This document shows, one piece after another, positions 57,272 through 64,000 of a stretch of DNA of 64,000 bases. A program made the translations under genes and the position numbers. Each line of letters opens with the position of its first letter. Position 1 is the first letter of the stretch. Location: NCBI GenBank assembly GCA_002400845.2, contig NVRK02000095.1, positions 1-64,000 on the forward strand, read 5' to 3'. Under the pieces are notes generated by a model. The model made no database searches. It saw nothing but the letters and a program-made list of their open reading frames with translations, and was not told the origin of the DNA. This stretch comes from Hyphomicrobiales bacterium (lineage in GTDB: Bacteria; Pseudomonadota; Alphaproteobacteria; Rhizobiales; Rhizobiaceae).

Positions 57272-59082
57272 TTAGCTTTAAACGCCATATTTTATTGACG
57301 ACTTGTTTGGTCTTGCTTTTGCCTTATGTGGGTTTAACTGCGGAGAGAGAGCATGAACGTTACGTACCGAAAGTGATTTTAGAACTTGCTAAATCTAGGC
57401 TAGAAAAGCAGGCTAGAGCCATTAGTGGGCGCGCTAATAACACACTAGAGCATGTAAGTGTTGCTGGGCCTAAAATATTAAGAGCTGTTCGCATGGTTGG
57501 GCCAATTGTTGATTTCGAAAAAGCGGCAGGTATTAAATCAAAATCTATGGCTATGGATGCACATGATGAACATAATCATACTTTTAAAGTTGATGATGCA
57601 GGTAAAAAGCCTGAAACTGTGGACATGCAGGAAAGTACCTTTGAGGAGGTGCATAGTGATGTTGTTCGTGAGGCACATGTAGGTGAACCACATTCTAAAG
57701 GCATGAAACAGCCAGAGATGTTTAAATCAGTTCTGGATGAGCTGCTTGAGAAGAACGTGCTTGGCAAGAGTGGTGTGCATGGTGAAGTTGACAGTGGGCA
57801 TCAGGAGGCAGAAAATATTGATTCCACTGAGGAACACGCAAAAGAGGGCCACGCAAAAGAGGGTGAAAAACTTGACGAGGATGGCCACCCTATCAAGCAT
57901 GTAGTCGTTTTCGAAACTGTCGAAGTACCCTTTGAGCTTGGTGAGCCAACACGTGAAATTAGAGCGCTTCAACGATTGCAAGATGGTTTGGTCACAGGCA
58001 AAGCTGGATCTTTTAAACAGTATAGAGCGCGGCTTAAGACGGCTGCAAAAACGCTGAAATCTGTGGATGTTAAAGCATGGGATTATAAGAAAAATCTTGA
58101 TGCGATTGCGCTGTTTACATTGATAGGTGGAGACCCACGAGTTGGTAAACTAGCTAGGTCAAAGACCAAACTTTCTAAGGATCATACTTTATATCTTGAT
58201 GCTGCGTTGGCATATTCTACTGGTCGGTTGGGTAGAGCCTTTAACTTATTTAAAAAAATAGATTTTAAACATGTTCCTATTTCAACCGCTGCACAGTTTG
58301 CAATTGTAAAGTCGATGTTGTTTGGACGGGTTGATGCAAAATTAGCAAAAGATTATTTGGATATCGCGCGTAAAATTGCACCTGGTACATTGGCAGAAGA
58401 AGCTTCATTAAGAAGGCTTATAAGAATGTCTTCAGATGACGAAAACGTAAAAATGTTTACGCGTATTAGCACCATTTATATAACCAGATATAAAAACTCA
58501 TTCTACTTTAATGACTTTTTGAAGAACTACGCTTATTCGCTTGTTCGCATGCATAAAAGTTCTGAGGATGCTATTTTAAAGAATTTGAAATATCTATATA
58601 AGTCTTTGAAGCCTAACCAACAATTGGCAGTTTCAAGCTATGTTTCTGGCATCGCTACAGAGTTGGGAATGTTTAAATTATCCAGTTGGACGGCAAAAAC
58701 TGCAATTGTATTAAGCAGAAAAAATGGAAAGCTTCACACACGTATGAAGCTGTATCATTTGGCTTCAACGGTGACCGAACTTGGTGGTATAGAAACAATG
58801 ATGAGTATGGTTGACGGTATAAATGATGCGCATTTAAACTCTAAAGATAAATTTTTATACGATAATGTAATCGCGCTTAGCCAGCGAATTTATAACGACC
58901 CTATGACGCAAGTTCAAATTAAGAATGGGATTAAAATGGAAGTGACAAGATTTTCAAAAGCGGATCCCACAGATAAATTGTTTAAAGAGAGCGCTGAGTT
59001 TGCTCAAAAGAATGCCACGATTAAAAAGTCTATCGATATTCTTGCTATGAGTGAAAAAGTCTTGAATGGAGAAATTTTATGA
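57268..59082 (+). CDS. motC: periplasmic motility protein MotC
   Basis: 604 residues with a signal peptide (RHILLTTCLVLLLPYVGLTA|ER). The C-terminal two thirds (about 225-600) are helical and correspond to rhizobial MotC, which couples MotB to the wall and gates torque. The stretch about 75-215 is His/Glu/Lys-rich with repeated HAKEG units and may bind metal or be a flexible spacer; it makes this protein longer than the MotC I know from Sinorhizobium. It overlaps motB and fliK by 4 bp each. Confidence 0.85.
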   Translation: MISFKRHILLTTCLVLLLPYVGLTAEREHERYVPKVILELAKSRLEKQARAISGRANNTLEHVSVAGPKILRAVRMVGPIVDFEKAAGIKSKSMAMDAHDEHNHTFKVDDAGKKPETVDMQESTFEEVHSDVVREAHVGEPHSKGMKQPEMFKSVLDELLEKNVLGKSGVHGEVDSGHQEAENIDSTEEHAKEGHAKEGEKLDEDGHPIKHVVVFETVEVPFELGEPTREIRALQRLQDGLVTGKAGSFKQYRARLKTAAKTLKSVDVKAWDYKKNLDAIALFTLIGGDPRVGKLARSKTKLSKDHTLYLDAALAYSTGRLGRAFNLFKKIDFKHVPISTAAQFAIVKSMLFGRVDAKLAKDYLDIARKIAPGTLAEEASLRRLIRMSSDDENVKMFTRISTIYITRYKNSFYFNDFLKNYAYSLVRMHKSSEDAILKNLKYLYKSLKPNQQLAVSSYVSGIATELGMFKLSSWTAKTAIVLSRKNGKLHTRMKLYHLASTVTELGGIETMMSMVDGINDAHLNSKDKFLYDNVIALSQRIYNDPMTQVQIKNGIKMEVTRFSKADPTDKLFKESAEFAQKNATIKKSIDILAMSEKVLNGEIL

Positions 59083-60521
59083 TGCCACTTGGTTTCGCTG
59101 GTTCTATCAAAGCAGATGATACTGGGATTGCTTTTAGAAAAGGTAATGGCGACAGTCTGGCTTTAAAAAATGAAAACAAGGCTAATGATTTTGCTAAGGC
59201 TTTAGATAATGAAAAGAGCGTAGACTTAGTGGATAACGCTAGCGTTAAGAGTGATGAAACTAAACTAAATGATGCTGACGCACAGGATAACTTAGAGAAT
59301 AACTTATCTGTTCTAGACAACGCAAAATCTACAATAACTTCAAATTCAAAACAGATTGCATTTGTAACCATAGATAGTGCTCTGGCTGAAAAGCTGACGC
59401 CAGTTAATGTTACATATGCCAATAGCAATGAAAGCCTGTCTGTTGATATTAATGGTGCGCGCAAGGTTGTTAATGAGACTGCCGAGAAACTAGCGAAGAC
59501 ATCGGCATTGAGTGATAATGATAAGAAAAATAATCAAATTGTCTCTCAAATTTCAAATAATACAAATAATTCGACAGCTACTCCTGAAACTATGAATGAC
59601 AAGGTCTCGATCAAATCGCTTTCACAGGATAATAAGAAAAATCAAAAAGAAATACAAAATAGCATCTTAAAGTCAAATACATCAAAGACGAATGATAAGA
59701 GCGTTGATACTGGTAAAGCAGCAAATAAAAGCGTTGCAAATGATGGTGCCAATGCCAACACCAATGCAAAGAAATCCTCTAAGGTAGTAACTACTACAAA
59801 TCAGAATGTAAATTCTTCAAAACTGGCTGAGGGTTCAGACAAGTCGCAAGTAGGACGAAATGGTATTGAGAAGATTGTTGAACGCTCTGTCGATAAAAAT
59901 GGAAAAGCATCAATTGCAAATGCACAGATGAATGCTGGCCAGCTTAAAGTTAAATCTTCTAATAATACGTTGAATTATTTTGCCGAGACTAAGGTTGAAA
60001 ACCTTGGCAATGCACTACAACAAATTGTAATCACAAACGAAGCTAAGTTTGGCGCTAAGATAGAAACTGTTTCAGCCCCACGCATCGTTCTTCCTGAAAG
60101 CCAGTCGGTTGTCTCGCAAAAGACTATCGAAATCCAGTTGCTACCAAAAACACTCGGGTTAATTAAGGTCAAAATTGAAATTTCTGATGGCAAAATGACA
60201 CTTATGATTGAGGCTCAAACAGCTAAAGCTGAAGCTGCAATTAAGCAAGAAATTGTCCAAATTATTGACACGATTAAAGCCGCAGGCTTGTCGGTAGAGG
60301 AAATTTCTGTTCGTCGTAATGCAGAATTGAGTCAGCAAGATGAGGCAATAAAAGATTATTCTGCAGATGAAAACATGCAAGAGAATTTAGCAAATGGCAC
60401 TTTTGACGACCACTTTGATGGTCAAAAAGACAAGAAAATGGCTGATGATTTAGCCAGTCAGGGCACTGATATTAGTGATAACTCTGATCTAGTTGATACA
60501 CGCTCGGGAATCTATCTTTAA
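59079..60521 (+). CDS. fliK: flagellar hook-length control protein FliK (formerly MotD)
   Basis: 480 residues. The N-terminal about 320 are Asn/Ser/Lys-rich and disordered, as expected of a molecular ruler. The C-terminal domain (about 345-420) reads KTIEIQLLPKTLGLIKVKIEISDGKMTLMIEAQTAKAEAAIKQEIVQIIDTIKAAGLSVEEISVRR, the Flg_hook pattern L-x-P-x-x-L-G-x-(I/V)-x-V. Its start overlaps motC by ATGA. Confidence 0.9.
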   Translation: MMPLGFAGSIKADDTGIAFRKGNGDSLALKNENKANDFAKALDNEKSVDLVDNASVKSDETKLNDADAQDNLENNLSVLDNAKSTITSNSKQIAFVTIDSALAEKLTPVNVTYANSNESLSVDINGARKVVNETAEKLAKTSALSDNDKKNNQIVSQISNNTNNSTATPETMNDKVSIKSLSQDNKKNQKEIQNSILKSNTSKTNDKSVDTGKAANKSVANDGANANTNAKKSSKVVTTTNQNVNSSKLAEGSDKSQVGRNGIEKIVERSVDKNGKASIANAQMNAGQLKVKSSNNTLNYFAETKVENLGNALQQIVITNEAKFGAKIETVSAPRIVLPESQSVVSQKTIEIQLLPKTLGLIKVKIEISDGKMTLMIEAQTAKAEAAIKQEIVQIIDTIKAAGLSVEEISVRRNAELSQQDEAIKDYSADENMQENLANGTFDDHFDGQKDKKMADDLASQGTDISDNSDLVDTRSGIYL

Positions 60522-60796
60522 TGAATACAATTTTAAGGTGGTGTTTGGGGTCGTTTGTCATAGTCCTCGTAAAACAAATCACTCCAATTTATTTTTTGAT
60601 TGCAAGTCTAAAAATTAACAAATAGTTAATTATCAACTGTATTGTGAATCAACTTAGGAAATCAAACCTAAAATTGATGTTTTCTTACCTAAAGTTATAG
60701 ATGAAAACTTATCCCCTATTTTTGAGTTATTGGTCAAAAATTAAGATTCGCTTAACGATTCTACATCAAGCGGTTTAACTGATTCGGGGGGAAACA
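60522..60796. other. 275-bp AT-rich intergenic region before rem
   Basis: It is the presumed promoter region of rem. No clear palindrome, terminator or coding sequence was recognised. Confidence 0.4.
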
Positions 60797-61510
60797 ATGA
60801 TTGTATTTGTCGAAGACAGGTCTTTAGTTGTTGAAAGCTATAAAAATAAATTTGAAAAAGCTGGTGAAATGTTGTTTAGGCTCGATGCGAATGATTTATT
60901 CGAGTGGTTAAGAACAGGCAGTAAAGCTGATTTAGCCTCCATTGAGGCCGTCCTTATAGGTGAGTGCTCAAATCAAGCTGAAGTCGTATCTCAGATACGG
61001 CTAAAAATTAATGCTCCAGTGGTTGCGATGTTAGACAATCGTTGCCTTGAGAGTTTGACTAGACTTTATAAGTTTGGTGTTGATGATGTTGTTGCTAAGC
61101 CAGTTCACTTTGAAGAACTGATGTTTAGAATTGCTGCAATCAAAAAGAGAATTGTTACTTCAGTTTCTAGCGAAATCACTTCAGCAATTACTGTTTATTT
61201 TGATGGGCGTGATCCTGAATTTGCAGGTGCACCTTTGGATTTGCCAAGACGTGAGCGCAGAATTTTAGAATATCTTGCGAGCATTAATGGTCGCAGAGCA
61301 ACCAAAGCTCAAATCTTTGGTGCCATCTATGGGGTGTTTGATGACCTTATTGAAGAAAGCGTCATTGAAAGTCATATCAGTAAATTACGTAAAAAATTAC
61401 GTTTGAAAATTGGTCATGATCCAATCGATTCTAAGCGTTATCTGGGATACAGATTTAACCCAAATTTCGTAAAGGTTGAGAATCAGTTTAACCATGCGCT
61501 CGTAGCGTAA
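60797..61510 (+). CDS. rem: Rem-like transcriptional activator of flagellar genes
   Basis: 237 residues: a receiver-like domain (about 1-115) and an OmpR-type winged helix (DLPRRERRILEYLASINGRRATKAQIFGAIYG...EESVIESHISKLRKKLRLKIGHDPIDSKRYLGYRFNPN). The receiver keeps an acidic start (VEDR) and the lysine segment (VAKPVHFEEL), but where the phospho-accepting Asp should be the sequence reads VLIGECSN, so it is probably not phosphorylated. This matches Rem, the growth-phase activator of rhizobial motility, which lies at the same place before flgE. Confidence 0.9.
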   Translation: MIVFVEDRSLVVESYKNKFEKAGEMLFRLDANDLFEWLRTGSKADLASIEAVLIGECSNQAEVVSQIRLKINAPVVAMLDNRCLESLTRLYKFGVDDVVAKPVHFEELMFRIAAIKKRIVTSVSSEITSAITVYFDGRDPEFAGAPLDLPRRERRILEYLASINGRRATKAQIFGAIYGVFDDLIEESVIESHISKLRKKLRLKIGHDPIDSKRYLGYRFNPNFVKVENQFNHALVA

Positions 61511-61539
61511 CCAATCAAAAATCTTAAAGATTGTTCAGT

Positions 61540-61566
61540 GTAAATTGCCAAGCCGTGGCAATTTAC
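61540..61566 (+). terminator. probable terminator of rem
   Basis: GTAAATTGCCA (61540-61550) pairs perfectly with TGGCAATTTAC (61556-61566), loop AGCCG. A T-rich stretch follows after a few bases (GGATTTTCTTTG). Confidence 0.75.
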
Positions 61567-61710
61567 TACAGGATTTTCTTTGTCAAAATTTAGTGGGAAT
61601 TTAGAATTTCAAATATGCAACTTGTTTCGTGTGGGGCGTCAGGTTCACACAAGATAAAGCAGAGATGCTCATACACAAGAGAATCAATTCGCTTATAGAA
61701 AGGGAACATT

Positions 61711-62967
61711 ATGAGCCTTTATGGAATGATGCGGACCAGTGTGTCTGGCATGAATGCACAAGCTGAGAGGCTTTCCACTGTTGCGGACAACATAGCCAAT
61801 GCAAGTACGACTGGTTATAAAAAATCTACTATAGAATTTAATACACATGTATTGCAGTCAAATTCAGGCATGTATAATTCGGGTAGTGTGAACACGACAA
61901 CGCGAACGTTTGTCAGTGAGCAAGGCCCATTAAGGGGCACCACTTCTAATACAGATTTGGCCATTGATGGTGATGGATTTTTCATCGTGCAAAATGGAGC
62001 AGATGATTTCTTCTTAACGAGAGCTGGCGCATTTATCATTGATTCTACAGGTGATTTGGTCAATTCTGCTGGCAACGGTTTGATGGGTTATGATTTAAAT
62101 ACGACTGGCGGCGCACCTGTAGCCAATGGTTTTGGCGGCCTGTCTCGCATTAACGTTGGTGGGCAAGAGCTAAGCGCAGTGCCAACAACGCAAGCACAAT
62201 TAATACCGAACTTACCTTCCAGTGTAGATGTGATTGCTGCGGGTTCATTGCCATCAGATAATGTAGCAAACTCAGATTATCATGGTAAAACATCCCTGTT
62301 GATGTACGATTCACTTGGCAACGAAAAGCTTGTAGATGTGTATTTCGCTAAGACAGCTGATGATACTTGGGAAGCTGCGGTTTATGACAATGACGATGCT
62401 ACAAATGCTGGGTTCCCATATTCAAGTGCCGCGCTTGCAACACAAACATTAAACTTTGATCCAACTACGGGCTTCATAGCCGGTGGCGTTGACCCAGTTG
62501 TTACTTTCACGTTGCCAAACGGTTCATCTGTTGATTTAGAATTGGGTGGCATTAGTCAATTGAGTACAAATTATACCGTTGTTGATGCGAACTCTAATGG
62601 CAGCTCTCCGGCTTCTATTGAAAGAGTTGAAATTGGTGATAACGGGATAGTATCTGGCGTGTTTGAAAATGGTTACACAAGACCATTGTTCCAATTGGCT
62701 TTAGCAGATGTTCCAAGTACCGATAACTTGCGTCCAGAACCTGGCAATAATTACAGTGTTACGATTGAATCTGGTGATGTGCTTGTTGGGCTACCGCAGG
62801 GCGATTCATTCGGGCAAATTATTTCTGGTGCATTAGAAGAATCTAACGTTGATATGGCAAGTGAGCTTACGATCATGATCGAGTCTCAACGAAGCTACAC
62901 CGCAAATTCAAAAGTATTCCAAACAGGTTCTGACCTGATGGATGTTTTGATTAATTTGAGACGGTAA
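61711..62967 (+). CDS. flgE: flagellar hook protein FlgE
   Basis: 418 residues. The N-terminal TSVSGMNAQAERLSTVADNIANASTTGYKKSTIEF and C-terminal ALEESNVDMASELTIMIESQRSYTANSKVFQTGSDLMDVLINLRR are the hook-protein axial helices, with the D1/D2 hook domains between (e.g. KTSLLMYDSLGNEKLVDVYFAK). It is transcribed from its own upstream region of about 140 bp after the rem terminator. Confidence 0.95.
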   Translation: MSLYGMMRTSVSGMNAQAERLSTVADNIANASTTGYKKSTIEFNTHVLQSNSGMYNSGSVNTTTRTFVSEQGPLRGTTSNTDLAIDGDGFFIVQNGADDFFLTRAGAFIIDSTGDLVNSAGNGLMGYDLNTTGGAPVANGFGGLSRINVGGQELSAVPTTQAQLIPNLPSSVDVIAAGSLPSDNVANSDYHGKTSLLMYDSLGNEKLVDVYFAKTADDTWEAAVYDNDDATNAGFPYSSAALATQTLNFDPTTGFIAGGVDPVVTFTLPNGSSVDLELGGISQLSTNYTVVDANSNGSSPASIERVEIGDNGIVSGVFENGYTRPLFQLALADVPSTDNLRPEPGNNYSVTIESGDVLVGLPQGDSFGQIISGALEESNVDMASELTIMIESQRSYTANSKVFQTGSDLMDVLINLRR

Positions 62968-62974
62968 TTTTTAG

Positions 62975-64000
62975 ATGACCCTATCCGCAGCACTTCGCAC
63001 AGCTACGAGTTCACTCTCTTCCACCTCTCAGCAGGCGGCAGTGACATCTCGTAATATTGCGGGTATTGGGGACCCAAATTACATTCGACGTGATGCTGCT
63101 GTTGTAACCAATTATTATGGCACGACACGCGTTGATACGCAGCGTGTTGTTAATCAGGCATTGTTCGATTCTTCATTAATGGCCAATGCCAAATATGCCA
63201 AGAGTGATGCCATTGCATCTAGCATCGATAGGTTAGCATCGTTTCAGCAACTTAATGAATTTAGCAATTCGGCAGCCAGTTTACTTGGTGAGTTGAAAAA
63301 TGCTACTGAATTTGCTGCTGCAACGCCATCAGACAATACGACACTGAATAGCTTAGTTGAAAATGCGCGTTCAATGGCAACGGCGCTCAACAGTTCATAT
63401 ACAGAAATAATGAACACTAAGACTGATATCGATAGCGCTATCAGAACGAGCGTAACAAACCTAAGAACAATGCTGGCTCAATTAACTGAACTGAACGATG
63501 CCATCGTTGAAGGCTCAAGATTTGGGAATGATGTATTTGATGAATTGGATATTAGAGACAGCCTATTAAATGAAATCTCAACTGAGATTGGTATTAATGT
63601 TGTAAGTCGTGAAAACAACGATGTGATGTTGACCCTAAACAATGGCGTTGTTTTATTTGAGAAGAAGCCAAGAGACATTCAATTTCAAGCAATGCCTTCA
63701 TATGGCCCTAATACACAAGGTTCTAACCTTTTTGTAGATGGCGTTCCAGTAACTGGCGATGATTCAAGGTTGCCAATTTATACAGGCGCTATTGCTGGTA
63801 ATTTTGAACTTCGAGACAGATATTTAGTAGACCAGCAAAATCAACTTGATGAAATTGCACGCGGTCTCATTGAAGCTTATTCTGAGCAAGATCAAACCGG
63901 TGGTGGCAAACCAGCATTGGCTGGTCTGTTTACTTGGGACGGTGGACCTGGTGTTCCAACTTCTGGAATCTTACAGCCAGGTATCGCTGGTTCGTTAAGT
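62975..64000 (+). CDS. flgK: flagellar hook-associated protein FlgK, N-terminal part (cut by window edge)
   Basis: The first 342 codons of HAP1. The N-terminus TLSAALRTATSSLSSTSQQAAVTSRNIAGIGDPNYIRRDAAV is the FlgK version of the axial-protein motif, with the N-A-N-x-x-T of hook proteins changed to RNIAGIGDPNYIRR. The long helical region (AKSDAIASSIDRLASFQQLNEF and RTSVTNLRTMLAQLTELNDAIVEG) follows. ATG 62975 lies 8 bp after flgE. The C-terminus is outside the window. Confidence 0.93.
   Translation, partial: MTLSAALRTATSSLSSTSQQAAVTSRNIAGIGDPNYIRRDAAVVTNYYGTTRVDTQRVVNQALFDSSLMANAKYAKSDAIASSIDRLASFQQLNEFSNSAASLLGELKNATEFAAATPSDNTTLNSLVENARSMATALNSSYTEIMNTKTDIDSAIRTSVTNLRTMLAQLTELNDAIVEGSRFGNDVFDELDIRDSLLNEISTEIGINVVSRENNDVMLTLNNGVVLFEKKPRDIQFQAMPSYGPNTQGSNLFVDGVPVTGDDSRLPIYTGAIAGNFELRDRYLVDQQNQLDEIARGLIEAYSEQDQTGGGKPALAGLFTWDGGPGVPTSGILQPGIAGSLS

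Overview
The window looks like part of the chromosome of an AT-rich alphaproteobacterium, most likely a marine member of the Rhizobiales (Hyphomicrobiales). The strongest reason is the right-hand half. It holds a rhizobial-type flagellar regulon with MotB-MotC-FliK-Rem in overlapping order, the MotC chaperone MotE between flgI and flgH, a VisN/VisR-like LuxR regulator and three tandem flagellins. No tRNA, rRNA, CRISPR array, intact insertion sequence or prophage was found.

Left half (1-35,600), metabolic and stress islands. (1) 1-3,293: three Gfo/Idh/MocA oxidoreductases in a row, divergent from a GntR/FCD regulator, with a 24-bp palindrome between them. (2) 3,318-8,246: a small secreted protein, a PilZ protein with an Irr-type iron box upstream, then a denitrification island of pseudoazurin, NnrR-like regulator, DUF1858 protein, copper nitrite reductase NirK and NirV. 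NnrR-type boxes lie in both divergent promoters; no NO reductase gene is present in the window. (3) 8,481-13,341: a LacI regulator flanked by two operator-like palindromes, a LysR/GMC-oxidoreductase divergent pair and a MarR regulator. (4) 13,586-26,405: a sugar-acid (aldonate) system. One seven-gene operon encodes IlvD/Edd dehydratase, DHDPS-type dehydratase, oxoglutarate-semialdehyde dehydrogenase, an RraA-like protein, an AlkC-like DNA glycosylase, an SMP-30 lactonase and an FAH-type dehydratase. It is transcribed away from a tripartite tricarboxylate-type transporter (TctC-TctB-TctA) and its LacI regulator. The shared promoter carries LacI-type operators. The expected flux is uptake of an aldonate, dehydration to a 2-keto-3-deoxy acid, a second dehydration to 2-oxoglutarate semialdehyde, then oxidation to 2-oxoglutarate. 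(5) 26,477-30,150: 3-oxoacid CoA-transferase (ScoAB) and thiolase, divergent from a LysR regulator. (6) 30,246-34,683: an SDR, a stand-alone Ada methyl-acceptor domain coupled to a 2OG-Fe(II) oxygenase, and the ergothioneine genes egtB and egtD. The SDR and the Ada operon share an identical 17-bp upstream box.

Right half (35,664-64,000), motility: a LuxR (VisN/VisR-type) regulator, a small membrane protein, flgF and a DUF1217 gene (minus strand), then on the plus strand motA-fliM-(unknown membrane/coiled-coil gene)-fliN-fliG-flhB-(unknown), flgB-flgC-fliE-flgG-flgA-flgI-motE-flgH-fliL-fliP, three flagellins, fliF-motB-motC-fliK, rem, flgE and the start of flgK. Most genes abut or overlap by 4-11 bp, indicating long operons.

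The most unusual signal is the flagellin leader. Each of the three flagellin genes is preceded by a ~105-nt leader with a nearly invariant core, a 5' hairpin whose arms differ in sequence but keep pairing, and a conserved GTCCC that is complementary to the Shine-Dalgarno GGGAC. This looks like a post-transcriptional switch. Other notable points are the Ada/oxygenase/SDR damage-response set, the unknown gene between fliM and fliN, and several well-formed operators.
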